DNA of 64,000 bases, taken from the NCBI GenBank assembly GCA_963931575.1, contig OZ007029.1, positions 1,612,001 to 1,676,000 of the forward strand. The letters are read 5' to 3'. Source of the stretch: Gastranaerophilus sp944325835. GTDB lineage: Bacteria > Cyanobacteriota > Vampirovibrionia > Gastranaerophilales > Gastranaerophilaceae. The first letter of the stretch is position 1. Every line of letters begins with the position of its first letter. A program made the translations under genes and the position numbers. The notes beneath the pieces were generated by a model. That model was not told the DNA's origin and did not search any database. It saw only the letters and a program-made list of their open reading frames with translations. Below are positions 1 through 8,049 of the stretch, piece by piece.

Positions 1-415
1 TTTCGTTGAATTTAATCATTCTGCCGTCATCAAATTTTTTATAAACCTGAGCCGGGTAGACCACCATATCTATGTCAGCGTCATTTTGAAAATTTTTCAT
101 TGCCTTTTCATATACGTCAGGTTCCAGCCAGTCATCAGCGTCGACAAAGGTCAAATATTCACCGGTCAGAGTATCTAAAAAAACGTTTCTTTCTATACTT
201 AGCGGGGTGTGTTCTTGTGTTATGGCAACAATACGTGGATCTTTCGCGGCATATTTTTCTAAAATTTCACCGCTTTTGTCCGTAGAACCGTTATTTATAC
301 AAATAATTTCCAAATTTTTATAAGTTTGGTTGACGATACTATTCAGACATTTATCTAAATATTCTTCCATATTCCATATAGGAACCATAATTGATATTTT
401 TGGTTGGTTTTGCAT
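1..415 (-). CDS. Family 2 glycosyltransferase, N-terminal part (runs off the window)
   Basis: The reverse strand reads from an ATG at 415 to the window edge without a stop, giving 138 codons. The start matches a GT-A glycosyltransferase of family 2: MQNQPKISIMVPIWN, a CLNSIVNQT helix, the NNGSTD nucleotide-sugar loop and the FVDADDW segment whose Asp residues bind metal and UDP-sugar. By family it transfers a sugar to a lipid-linked glycan at the inner face of the cytoplasmic membrane. It is the last visible gene of a co-directional glycan operon, starting 3 bp after the stop of the preceding glycosyltransferase gene, which it closely resembles, so the two are probably tandem duplicates. Acceptor and sugar cannot be told from the sequence. 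The C-terminal half is missing because the window ends. Confidence 0.88.
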   Translation of the reverse strand, partial: MQNQPKISIMVPIWNMEEYLDKCLNSIVNQTYKNLEIICINNGSTDKSGEILEKYAAKDPRIVAITQEHTPLSIERNVFLDTLTGEYLTFVDADDWLEPDVYEKAMKNFQNDADIDMVVYPAQVYKKFDDGRMIKFNE

Positions 416-418
416 TAT

Positions 419-1504
419 TTAACCCTTCCTTTTAAGTTTAAATTTAAGTATTTTCTTGTTTAACATGTTTAATTGATACATACCGTTATTTTTCCGGTAA
501 AGTACAAAAATTTTATTTCCCCAGATTTTTTCGGGTTTGTTGTTGATAATTTTAAGCACTTCTTGGTAGTTTCTCTCCTGAAGATTTTTTACAAGAGAGC
601 ATTGCGTTTTTGATAGCGGGATTTCATCGGCAAGAGCTGCGGCCATGCTTAGGACCATACTGTGATTTTGTTCTGTAGTCCAGGCAATATCCATATCTAA
701 GTATCTGTTGAAAAGCTCCAATAATAAAGGGATTTTATCTGACAGAAGATTTTTGTTTTTATAGTAATCTATGATGAATTTAAGATTTTGTATATGTGGT
801 GCGATGATATTCAATTTCTGTGATTGAATATCTTGCAGAAGCGAATTCTCACGCTGCAGGTAATTATAAAGATATTTATTTATGAAATAACCATATTTGC
901 AGTTGACAATGTATGTATAGTAGAAAGAGTTATCTTCCAGTTCGACACCTTCAGGGAATTTTATGTTGTTGGCTCTGATGATATCGGTTTTAAACAATTT
1001 ATTCCATACGCAGACGGTATTGCGGAGTATGGTATTGTTATTTAATTCTTTTTTACCCTTGAGTCTGATTTTGTGATATTGTAATGCACCGTTAATATAT
1101 TCAGGGTTACATTTAGAGTTTTCTGTTATTACTTTTGCGCCCCAGCAGACAATATCTATATCAGAATCGTTTTCAAAGTGCTTCACAGCATTTTCATAAA
1201 CATCTGCTTCAAGCCAGTCATCAGAATCCACAAATGCGATATACGGTGCACTCGCAGCTGAAAGTCCGACATTTCTGACTCCGGAAAGGCATTTATGTTC
1301 TATTTTGATAACCTTAATTCTTGGATCTTTTTTTGCATATTGTTCAATTATCAGTCCGCTTCTATCAGTAGAGCCGTTATTGACACAAATGATTTCAATA
1401 TCTTTTAATGTCTGGTTCACAATACTTTCCAAGCATTTTTCAAGATATTTTTCCGTATTCCAAATCGGAATTATTATTGAAACTTTTGGGGTACTTTTGT
1501 TCAT
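419..1504 (-). CDS. Family 2 glycosyltransferase
   Basis: This 361-residue protein has a GT-A domain in its first 110 residues: VSIIIPIWNTEKYLEKCL, the NNGSTDRS loop and the FVDSDDWLE metal/donor site. The C-terminal half is basic and ends in LKFKLKRKG, without clear membrane helices. I start it at the ATG at 1504, not at an in-frame ATG 25 codons upstream, because 1504 overlaps the stop of the preceding FAD-enzyme gene as ATGA and has an AAGGAT ribosome site just upstream. The gene lies in an O-antigen or capsule type operon whose CDP-sugar genes suggest it helps build a surface polysaccharide. It is a close paralogue of the next gene downstream. Sugar specificity is unknown. Confidence 0.88.
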   Translation of the reverse strand: MNKSTPKVSIIIPIWNTEKYLEKCLESIVNQTLKDIEIICVNNGSTDRSGLIIEQYAKKDPRIKVIKIEHKCLSGVRNVGLSAASAPYIAFVDSDDWLEADVYENAVKHFENDSDIDIVCWGAKVITENSKCNPEYINGALQYHKIRLKGKKELNNNTILRNTVCVWNKLFKTDIIRANNIKFPEGVELEDNSFYYTYIVNCKYGYFINKYLYNYLQRENSLLQDIQSQKLNIIAPHIQNLKFIIDYYKNKNLLSDKIPLLLELFNRYLDMDIAWTTEQNHSMVLSMAAALADEIPLSKTQCSLVKNLQERNYQEVLKIINNKPEKIWGNKIFVLYRKNNGMYQLNMLNKKILKFKLKRKG

Positions 1505-2787
1505 CCTGCACATCCTTTTAGTAAATCTGCAGACCTTCTCCCATCCTGGAACGCCTGATGAGTCCAGAAGTATTCCCACTTGCCGAATCTTCCGATGCTT
1601 TCTATTCTAACTTTGTTCAGATAATCCAGAACTATCATTCTGTTTTTGTAAATATCTTTGTCAAAAATTACGTTTGCATACTTTTCAAATCGAATATCTT
1701 TTACAGCAATCTCTTCTTCTCTAAACAGACCCATTTTGACCAATTTTTCGATTGTATTTTTCAATACGTCGTCTGCCGGTGGAATTTTGGCTTTGTTAGA
1801 GAAGAAGATTTCCGCCTGTAAAGAGCTGCAGCCTTCCGGTACGTTGTCCGCAGATTTGAGATTTGGCGAATAAACTCTTGCCGGTAAAATATCCTCGTCA
1901 TAGATATAGAACCAGAGATGTTTTGCGACATCCGGACGCTTAAATCCGAGTGACACCATATAGCCTGATGTGTGCATTAATTTTTGACCTGCTTCTTTAA
2001 CTTCAGGCGGAATTCCGTCTATCATCTTTACGATTTCCGGCAGCGGAAGCGAGGATATTAACCTTGTGTATTTTGCGCTTGTTCCGTCTTTGAAGGTTAC
2101 AGTTTTTTCTTGCGGATTAATTTTGACGACTTCTTTGTTAAAACGAATATCCAGTCCTTTGCGGCAGTTATTGAGAATTGAGCGGAAGCCGCCTTTTTTA
2201 GGATATTTCATAAACTTTGTGTAATAGAAATTTTCGGTTTGTTCTTCATACGAGCCTCGCAAAACTTCACTCAGAGGGGATACGTGTAATCTGTTGCCGA
2301 CCCATTTGGTTTCGAGTTCTTTTGGTTCGACTCCCCAGTATTTGCGGGTGTATTTGAACGGAAAATTTTCGGCAAAGCAGTTTCCGTATTGGACGCGAAG
2401 CCATTCTTCATAGTTTTCAATTTCAGAAATATCTTTTTGCGGACGGTTGATAAAATCTTCAATGATTTTAACTTTCTCATCCACAGGGAGCGGGTGCAGG
2501 TTATTTTGAGCCGGATGTTTGAGCCAGTAACCGTTCCGGTAGTTGTAGGAAACCGGCGGATGAGGATAAGTCGGAGATGATTCTTCAAAGATATTTATTA
2601 TATAATCATCCGGCGCGAAAGTAAAATGTACAAACTTGTCAAATCGAAATCCGTTGATTGTGAATTTTCCGCACAACCCGCCCCAGTCGTTATTTTTTTC
2701 ATAAATAACGACTGATTCTCCTTCTTTTTCTAAGTGATATCCGGCAGATATGCCGGCTATTCCGCTTCCTAAAATTACAGTTCCCAT
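1501..2787 (-). CDS. FAD-dependent oxidoreductase of the amine oxidase / UDP-galactopyranose mutase-like type
   Basis: This 428-residue flavoprotein opens with a Rossmann dinucleotide site (VILGSGIAGISAGYHLEKEG) followed by an acidic E at the end of beta2 (VIYEKN) and WGGLCG. This arrangement is shared by protoporphyrinogen oxidase-like and UDP-galactopyranose mutase-like enzymes. A second conserved patch, TRLISSLPLPEIVKM, fits the C-terminal FAD-binding core of the superfamily. The position between rfbG and a glycosyltransferase, overlapping rfbG by 13 bp, points to a role in modifying a sugar nucleotide or lipid-linked sugar, but the substrate is not evident. True UDP-galactopyranose mutases are shorter and have a different active-site signature, so I do not assign glf. 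Confidence 0.75.
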   Translation of the reverse strand: MGTVILGSGIAGISAGYHLEKEGESVVIYEKNNDWGGLCGKFTINGFRFDKFVHFTFAPDDYIINIFEESSPTYPHPPVSYNYRNGYWLKHPAQNNLHPLPVDEKVKIIEDFINRPQKDISEIENYEEWLRVQYGNCFAENFPFKYTRKYWGVEPKELETKWVGNRLHVSPLSEVLRGSYEEQTENFYYTKFMKYPKKGGFRSILNNCRKGLDIRFNKEVVKINPQEKTVTFKDGTSAKYTRLISSLPLPEIVKMIDGIPPEVKEAGQKLMHTSGYMVSLGFKRPDVAKHLWFYIYDEDILPARVYSPNLKSADNVPEGCSSLQAEIFFSNKAKIPPADDVLKNTIEKLVKMGLFREEEIAVKDIRFEKYANVIFDKDIYKNRMIVLDYLNKVRIESIGRFGKWEYFWTHQAFQDGRRSADLLKGCAG

Positions 2788-3869
2788 AGATATCCTTTAT
2801 CCGTGTGCGCTTGAATTTGTTTTTTGCAGAAATCGAACATGTCGTCCGAGTGCAAAGCTTCTTTGTACCAGTCAACGGTAAATTCAATAGCTTCTTTGAG
2901 ATTGAGCATAGCTTTCCATTGAAGCATTCTGTAAGCCTTTGTTACGTCCAGACTTAGGAGTGTATTTTCGTGAACCATTTCCTGCCCTGAAACGTCAACG
3001 ACTTTACCTTTGCCGTAGTATTTAACAAGATACTCTACCACTTCCCAGACGGTTTTGTTGCACTCAATAGGCGGGCCGAAGTTGAAACCTTCCGAGTATT
3101 TAACGGGTTCTTCTATTAACTTTTGTCCGACTCTTAAGTATCCGCTTAATGGTTCTAAAACATGTTCCCATGGACGTGTCGCCTTAGGTGAACGGATTTC
3201 AATATCTTTGCCTTCTTCAATAAATCTTATGCAATCAGGGATTAGACGGTTATCTGACCAGTCGCCGCCGCCGATTACGTTTCCGGCTCTGACAGAGGCC
3301 ACGGCTTTGCCGTGTTTTGCATAGTCTTTCGGGTTGAAGTAGGAATTTCTGTAGGAAGAAATCATAAGTTCCGCACATCCTTTTGAAGAGGAGTACGGGT
3401 CATATCCGCCCATTCTGTCAGTTTCTTTGTAACCCCAGATTTGTTCGACGTTTTCGTAGCACTTGTCGGAAGTAATCATAACAACAGTTTTAATACAGTC
3501 AAATTTTCTGACCGCTTCCATTATGTTCAATGAACCCATAACGTTTGTTTCGTATGTGTATTTAGGATTAGCGTAAGCAGTTCTTACAAGCGCCTGTGCG
3601 GCAAGGTGGAAAATAATTTCCGGCTTATACTTTTCTATTGTTTCTTCTAACTTTTTGCTGTCGCGTACATCGCCTTTAACATCCGCGAATAAATGTTTTT
3701 CAAGGTGTGAAGCCTTGTAGTTTCCGCGTTCACTGTATGGTTCCAGTGCATATCCGACGACCTTTGCCCCCAGCATTGTAAGCCAGATAGAAAGCCAGCT
3801 TCCTTTAAAGCCGGTGTGGCCGGTGACTAATACTGTTTTTCCTGAATATACATTGTTAAAATTAGACAT
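2775..3869 (-). CDS. rfbG: CDP-glucose 4,6-dehydratase
   Basis: This 364-residue short-chain dehydrogenase/reductase converts CDP-glucose to CDP-4-keto-6-deoxyglucose, the common precursor of 3,6-dideoxyhexoses and several 6-deoxyhexoses. The NAD site VTGHTGFKGSWL (about residues 15-26) has the FKGSWL variant typical of CDP-glucose dehydratases. The catalytic TSDK (about 133-136) and Y-x3-K (Y159, K163) are present, and length is as expected. A GGAGAG ribosome site precedes the ATG. The gene overlaps the upstream epimerase by 8 bp and the downstream FAD gene by 13 bp, so translation is probably coupled. rfbF, two genes upstream, supplies its substrate. No rfbH-type dehydrase is visible in the window. 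Confidence 0.93.
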   Translation of the reverse strand: MSNFNNVYSGKTVLVTGHTGFKGSWLSIWLTMLGAKVVGYALEPYSERGNYKASHLEKHLFADVKGDVRDSKKLEETIEKYKPEIIFHLAAQALVRTAYANPKYTYETNVMGSLNIMEAVRKFDCIKTVVMITSDKCYENVEQIWGYKETDRMGGYDPYSSSKGCAELMISSYRNSYFNPKDYAKHGKAVASVRAGNVIGGGDWSDNRLIPDCIRFIEEGKDIEIRSPKATRPWEHVLEPLSGYLRVGQKLIEEPVKYSEGFNFGPPIECNKTVWEVVEYLVKYYGKGKVVDVSGQEMVHENTLLSLDVTKAYRMLQWKAMLNLKEAIEFTVDWYKEALHSDDMFDFCKKQIQAHTDKGYLWEL

Positions 3870-4761
3870 TATTTTCTCTCCACCAATTAATAGTTTGTAT
3901 TAAACCTGTTTCTAAACCGTATTTAGGCTTCCAGCCTATAGATTTTAATTTTTCGTTGCTGCCTGCGACCAAATCATCTCCAAAAGCTGCAGGTATAGCG
4001 CCCCATAGGATATTGCCTTTAAAGTTTGTCAGTTCGGCTATTTTTTCGACGATAGTTCTGAGTTGTACTGGTTTACCCGAACAGATATTGACGGCCCCCT
4101 GAATATCTGATTCAAATACATCTACGATACCGCGAGCAGTGTCTTCGACGTGCAGATAGTCTTGGAATTTAAGACAGTCGCTGACTTTAACATCTTCGCC
4201 TTTAAGACATGAGTTGATAACAGACGGCATTAACCGCTGCGGTTTTTCTGCAGGACCATAGAGATTAAAGATTCTCGGCCATTTGAAGTCTATATTATTT
4301 TGTTTGCAATAGACTTTAGCGATATTAAAGATAGCGTTTTTAGAGTTCCCGTAAAGGGTTTGCGGATCTGTCGGGGTTTGGTCCTCAACCAGATAGCCGT
4401 ATTTGTATTCGTATTCCGAAATAGTTCCGGCGCCTAAGAATTTTTTACCGCCGCTTTCCTTAAAGAATTTTAAAAGGTTAAGTGTCGCGATAGTCCAATC
4501 AAGATTTAAATCGTGGACGTGGCATTTAGGCCCTACGTACCATGCGAGGTGAATGAGGTTTTCAAAGGAATGATTTTTAAAGAACGTATCAAGCGTGTTG
4601 AAATCGAGCAAATTCATTTCATACTGAACAAGCCCTTTTTGTTCCGGTGCAAACGGAGGATAGACAAGTGAATGGACTTCATAACCTCTATTGATTAATT
4701 CATTGACGACATTTTTCCCTATAAATCCGGTGCCGCCCGTGATGAGAACTTTATTATTCAT
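3862..4761 (-). CDS. NAD-dependent epimerase/dehydratase, probable CDP-sugar reductase or epimerase
   Basis: This is an extended SDR protein of 299 residues. It has the nucleotide site ITGGTGFIGKNVV (residues 7-19), a central AGTISEYEY strand and the catalytic Y-x3-K (Y137, K141). It sits between rfbF and rfbG, overlapping rfbG by 8 bp, which suggests that it reduces or epimerises the CDP-4-keto sugar that RfbG makes, in the manner of CDP-abequose or CDP-paratose synthases. Sequence alone cannot separate those from other SDR sugar enzymes. The C-terminal GWKPKYGLETGL patch is a usual ending for nucleotide-sugar epimerases. Product: unassigned deoxy sugar. Confidence 0.82.
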   Translation of the reverse strand: MNNKVLITGGTGFIGKNVVNELINRGYEVHSLVYPPFAPEQKGLVQYEMNLLDFNTLDTFFKNHSFENLIHLAWYVGPKCHVHDLNLDWTIATLNLLKFFKESGGKKFLGAGTISEYEYKYGYLVEDQTPTDPQTLYGNSKNAIFNIAKVYCKQNNIDFKWPRIFNLYGPAEKPQRLMPSVINSCLKGEDVKVSDCLKFQDYLHVEDTARGIVDVFESDIQGAVNICSGKPVQLRTIVEKIAELTNFKGNILWGAIPAAFGDDLVAGSNEKLKSIGWKPKYGLETGLIQTINWWRENNV

Positions 4762-4763
4762 AG

Positions 4764-5579
4764 TTAGACCTTTCCTGCCAGACTAACGAAAGCGTTTTGG
4801 GAATCCCAAACTTTCCACGGAGCGGAGCCGGACATCCACATTTCATCGAGTTCAATTTTGTCGCGGAGGGTATCCATTGGCCGCCAGAAACCGCTGTGTT
4901 TATATGCAACGAGTTGACCAGCATTTGCGATACTTTCAAGTGGTTTTCTCTCAAAGATTTCCATAGGGTTGTTTGGTTCAATGAAATCAAAAACTTCCGG
5001 CTCGCAAACGAAAAATCCGCCGTTAATCCAGTTGCCGTCACCTTTAGGTTTTTCCGTGAAGGAGGTAATAGTGTTGTCCTGAGAGATATTAAGTGCCCCG
5101 AATCTTCCTGACGGCTGAACGGATGTCATGGTCATAAATTTACCCGATTTTTTGTGGAAATCGACTAAATCAGAGATATTAACATTAGCGACGCCGTCGC
5201 CGTAGGTGAGAAGGAATGGCTCATCGCCAACATATTCTTGAGTTTTTTTAATACGTCCTCCGGTCATGGTGTTTTGTCCGGTGTAGAGCATCGTAACCCG
5301 CCACGGTTCTGTGCGCATTTTGTGAAGTTCAACGGAGTTTGTTCTCATATCGACTGTGATATCTGAGTATCTTTGATAATAATGAACAAAGTAGTCTTTA
5401 ATAATATGGGATTTGTAACCTGTTAAGATAACAAAGTCATTAAAACCGTAGTGTGAGTAGATTTTCATAATATGCCAGAGAATAGGGTATCCGCCGATTT
5501 CGACCATAGGTTTAGGTTTAGTGCCGGTTTCTTCTCCCAACCTTGTGCCCAGGCCGCCCGCCAGTATTAATACCTTCAT
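4764..5579 (-). CDS. rfbF: Glucose-1-phosphate cytidylyltransferase
   Basis: This 271-residue nucleotidyltransferase makes CDP-glucose from CTP and glucose-1-phosphate, the first committed step of the CDP-deoxyhexose route. It shows the nucleotide-binding LAGGLGTRLGEETGTKPKPM (residues 6-25), GGYPILWHIMKIYSHYG, the LTYGDGVANV metal site and the FTEKPKGDGNWINGGFFV segment that is diagnostic for RfbF rather than for glucose-1-phosphate thymidylyl- or uridylyltransferases. The start overlaps the stop of the upstream glycosyltransferase as ATGA. The stop lies 2 bp before the epimerase ATG. The operon order is glycosyltransferase, rfbF, epimerase, rfbG. Confidence 0.94.
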   Translation of the reverse strand: MKVLILAGGLGTRLGEETGTKPKPMVEIGGYPILWHIMKIYSHYGFNDFVILTGYKSHIIKDYFVHYYQRYSDITVDMRTNSVELHKMRTEPWRVTMLYTGQNTMTGGRIKKTQEYVGDEPFLLTYGDGVANVNISDLVDFHKKSGKFMTMTSVQPSGRFGALNISQDNTITSFTEKPKGDGNWINGGFFVCEPEVFDFIEPNNPMEIFERKPLESIANAGQLVAYKHSGFWRPMDTLRDKIELDEMWMSGSAPWKVWDSQNAFVSLAGKV

Positions 5580-6565
5580 AATGCCCTCCTGAAATTATTC
5601 CCGAATAGTGTTATGACCTTAACCTTTTGACCGTTGGTATATTCATTTTTAATTGAGAAAACATTTTCCATTAAATGAGAATGTTTTGCGGTCAAGCGTT
5701 TTGTAAAAATTTTATATTCACTATCTGACAGATAGGTCTTTATATATTCTGCAAATTCCTTCTGTTTTTCTATAGGTGTACGTTTGTAGTGGAGTGAAAG
5801 ATATAGTGATTCATATTTAGCAAATTCTTTTTTGACATCCTGATAAACATTTTGTTGAATTAATAAATCTTTGATTGATTTTATAAAGTAGATGATGTTG
5901 AAATTATTAATTGAAACGTTTCGTGTATCAGTATTATCTCTTGTTAAGTAATTGTACAAATACTCGTCACACAGCATAACCCGTTGTGCAAAAAGCCGTG
6001 CAGGTATTGTAAAGTTATGGTCTTCTCCGCATTTACCGTTTGAGAATTTAATATTGTTTTTCTGTAGAAGTTCTGTTTTGAAAAGTTTATTCCAGACTGC
6101 AACCGGATGTGCAAAGAGATAAGATTTATTATTGCGCCAGTTAAAAACTTTTTTTGTTACAAATCTGGTCTGCCATTTGCTTGGCGGTTGTGAGCCCTCA
6201 TAATAATCCGTATAGTTGCACTCGGCTATGTCCAGATTGAATTCTTTCGCTTTGTTGTAAAGTGTTTCAAACATGTTAGGTTCAACCCAGTCATCTGGAT
6301 CCACAAAGCCGATATATTCCCCTTTTGCGACTTCCAGACCTTTGTTACGCGCAACGCCTTGCCCCCGGTTTTCCTGTGATATAACCGTAAACCTTTTATC
6401 TTTAGCTGCATAGCGGTCGAGGATTTCTAACGAATTATCAGTAGACCCGTCGTTGATACAGATAAACTCAATATCTGTTAAGCTTTGATTAATCAAACTT
6501 CCCAAACATTTTTCGAGGTATTTTTCGACATTATAGACAGGTATAATTACTGATACTCTCGTCAT
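5576..6565 (-). CDS. Family 2 glycosyltransferase (first gene of the glycan operon)
   Basis: This 329-residue protein has a GT-A domain: RVSVIIPVYNVEKYLEKCL, INDGSTDNSLEIL, a QGVARNKGLE segment and the FVDPDDWVEP donor/metal site. The ATG at 6565 is chosen over one 11 codons upstream because an AGGAG ribosome site lies 5 bases before it. It is the first gene of the minus-strand glycan operon and overlaps rfbF by ATGA. It is related to the two glycosyltransferases at the far end of the operon but is more diverged. By context it adds a sugar to a surface polysaccharide repeat unit. Donor and acceptor are unknown. Confidence 0.87.
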   Translation of the reverse strand: MTRVSVIIPVYNVEKYLEKCLGSLINQSLTDIEFICINDGSTDNSLEILDRYAAKDKRFTVISQENRGQGVARNKGLEVAKGEYIGFVDPDDWVEPNMFETLYNKAKEFNLDIAECNYTDYYEGSQPPSKWQTRFVTKKVFNWRNNKSYLFAHPVAVWNKLFKTELLQKNNIKFSNGKCGEDHNFTIPARLFAQRVMLCDEYLYNYLTRDNTDTRNVSINNFNIIYFIKSIKDLLIQQNVYQDVKKEFAKYESLYLSLHYKRTPIEKQKEFAEYIKTYLSDSEYKIFTKRLTAKHSHLMENVFSIKNEYTNGQKVKVITLFGNNFRRAL

Positions 6566-6695
6566 TACTTCTCCTAAAGCGTTCAACAAAATATTCAAAA
6601 CGTTGAATTAATTGTACTATAACATAAAGATACTTATTTAAATATATATATTAAGATTTATTATGCGGTGAAAACTATTGATATCAGCCGAATTT

Positions 6696-7238
6696 TTACA
6701 ATATAAAATTCATATAGCTTTCATCAATTCTGTCCTGTTCAATTCCTATATAGCGCAGGGTTATGGAGGTTGAAGAATGGTTCAGGATTTTTTGCAAAAT
6801 TGCTATATCTTTGAATTTTATATAATGGTGGTAGCCGAAAGTTTTTCTTAGAGAATGCGTTCCGATCTTATAATTTATTCCGAGTTCATTGCATACACTG
6901 TTTATAATCCTGTAGGCCTGATGTCGGTCAAGCCGGTTATCATAAATAGTTTTAAACAGCGGTTCTGACTTCTTTCGATTTTCTGTATGTCTTTTGATTA
7001 AAATTTTAAGCTTTTCGTTTATAGGGAATTTTTTATATTTTTTTGTTTTCTTTTCTCTTATTGTAATATGGGTTTTATCCCTGACGTCCTCTACATTCAG
7101 GCTTAGAATATCTGAAATTCTAAGCCCGCTGTTTGTGCCCATTACAAAAAACAGTAAATCTCTTAAGTTTTGTTTTTCCAGCGCAGTTTCAATTCTTTCT
7201 AAATCAATTTTGCTTCTGATTGGTTCTACTATGTTCAT
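6696..7238 (-). CDS. Small tyrosine recombinase (catalytic domain only)
   Basis: This 180-residue protein has the active site of tyrosine recombinases: Arg40 in SGLRISDIL, a Lys-rich beta-hairpin (REKKTKKYKK) supplying the catalytic Lys, His128-x2-Arg131 (HSLRKTFGYH), His154 (LNHSS) and the nucleophile Tyr163 (TLRYIGI). It lacks the N-terminal core-binding domain of XerC/XerD and phage integrases, as in short solitary recombinases found in Firmicutes and related gut bacteria. No phage, transposon or integron genes flank it. It stands alone between the glycan operon and a divergently read secreted protein. It could invert or resolve a local DNA segment, but I found no convincing pair of long inverted repeats next to it. 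Confidence 0.85.
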   Translation of the reverse strand: MNIVEPIRSKIDLERIETALEKQNLRDLLFFVMGTNSGLRISDILSLNVEDVRDKTHITIREKKTKKYKKFPINEKLKILIKRHTENRKKSEPLFKTIYDNRLDRHQAYRIINSVCNELGINYKIGTHSLRKTFGYHHYIKFKDIAILQKILNHSSTSITLRYIGIEQDRIDESYMNFIL

Positions 7239-7334
7239 AATGCCCGCCTTTCTCTGTCTGTACAGAAAAATTTAGGCATAAATATGACGGTTATTGAATT
7301 TGCTGAACGTTGAGATTGCTAAATTTTTATTAAA

Positions 7335-7363
7335 TTAATTGATTTTTGTTTTTATGTTAAAAT
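7335..7363 (+). promoter_or_regulatory. Putative sigma-70 type promoter with leaderless start
   Basis: TTAATT (7335-7340), a 17-bp spacer and TAAAAT (7358-7363) lie directly before the GTG at 7370. Transcription would begin at about the start codon itself, so the mRNA would be leaderless. Confidence 0.4.
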
Positions 7364-7369
7364 ACTGGT

Positions 7370-7744
7370 GTGAAAAAGTTTGTTAAATTATTATTTATAA
7401 TTTTTTATTTTTTCTTCATGTCACTGAACTCTGGTGTACAAAGTGCAGAGCTTTCTAACGCGGATGTATATCTTTCGACCGCAGCAGTACCGGCAGCCGA
7501 AGAATTATATATAACGCTTCAAAATTCCGGTGCTTACATTGTTGCTCCTAACAGCCTTTCGTGTGAAATTACAGTTTTAAAGGACAAAAAAAATATTTTC
7601 ATGAGCGGCTCATTAGATAGAGCATGCCCGCAAAATAAATCACTACAGCAAATTTTTAATACTAAACATAATAATTTAAGTAACAGCAATTCTCATAATA
7701 TATCTCCATATTTAAAAAATGAGATTTGCGCCAGAGCACCTTAA
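7370..7744 (+). CDS. Small secreted protein of unknown function
   Basis: The ORF starts with GTG at 7370 and encodes 124 residues. The first 26 form a clear Sec signal peptide: KK charge, a hydrophobic run LLFIIFYFFFMSL and a small-residue end (SGVQSAE) that suggests cleavage after VQSA. The rest is Ser/Asn-rich with four Cys and no recognisable domain. There is no ribosome site, and a promoter-like sequence ends 7 bases before the start, so it may be a leaderless transcript. It precedes the OadG-like gene by about 50 bp and may be read through into the ion-transport cluster. I do not recognise the family. The signal peptide is the main reason to believe it is real. Confidence 0.55.
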   Translation: MKKFVKLLFIIFYFFFMSLNSGVQSAELSNADVYLSTAAVPAAEELYITLQNSGAYIVAPNSLSCEITVLKDKKNIFMSGSLDRACPQNKSLQQIFNTKHNNLSNSNSHNISPYLKNEICARAP

Positions 7745-7797
7745 TAATTCTATTCAATTTTGACGTTTGTACATGTTAATTGAATAGGAGAAAAATA

Positions 7798-8049
7798 ATG
7801 GACTTAGAATTATTTAAGACAGGCTGTCTTATTATGATTATCGGCATGGGTATTGTTTTTCTGTTCCTGTGGGTGATGGTTTACGCAATGGAACTGTCAA
7901 CAAAAGTGCTGGGATTTATAAATAAATTTATGCCTGAAGAAATTGAAGAAGATAAATATGTTTCAAAGAAAAAAACTGCAAAAAATGACAATAATGAAGA
8001 AATAGCAGTAGCAATAGCATGTGCTGTCGCTGAAAGGAGCAGAGCATGA
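7798..8049 (+). CDS. OadG-like sodium pump decarboxylase gamma subunit
   Basis: This 83-residue protein has one N-terminal membrane helix (about residues 9-33, GCLIMIIGMGIVFLFLWVMV) followed by a charged tail (EEIEEDKYVSKKK) and a short Ala-rich end. That is the plan of OadG, the small membrane subunit that holds oxaloacetate or methylmalonyl-CoA decarboxylase sodium pumps together. The ATG at 7798 has an AGGAG site 6 bases upstream. An in-frame ATG six codons earlier has none. No decarboxylase alpha or beta subunit is present here. Instead the stop overlaps the start of a large permease (ATGA at 8046), so translational coupling and a structural partnership with that permease are plausible. 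Confidence 0.65.
   Translation: MDLELFKTGCLIMIIGMGIVFLFLWVMVYAMELSTKVLGFINKFMPEEIEEDKYVSKKKTAKNDNNEEIAVAIACAVAERSRA

Noticed and set aside
1505..1579. Upstream start of the glycosyltransferase at 1579
   Set aside because: It would overlap the FAD gene by 79 bp; the ATGA overlap at 1504 has a ribosome site and matches family N-termini.
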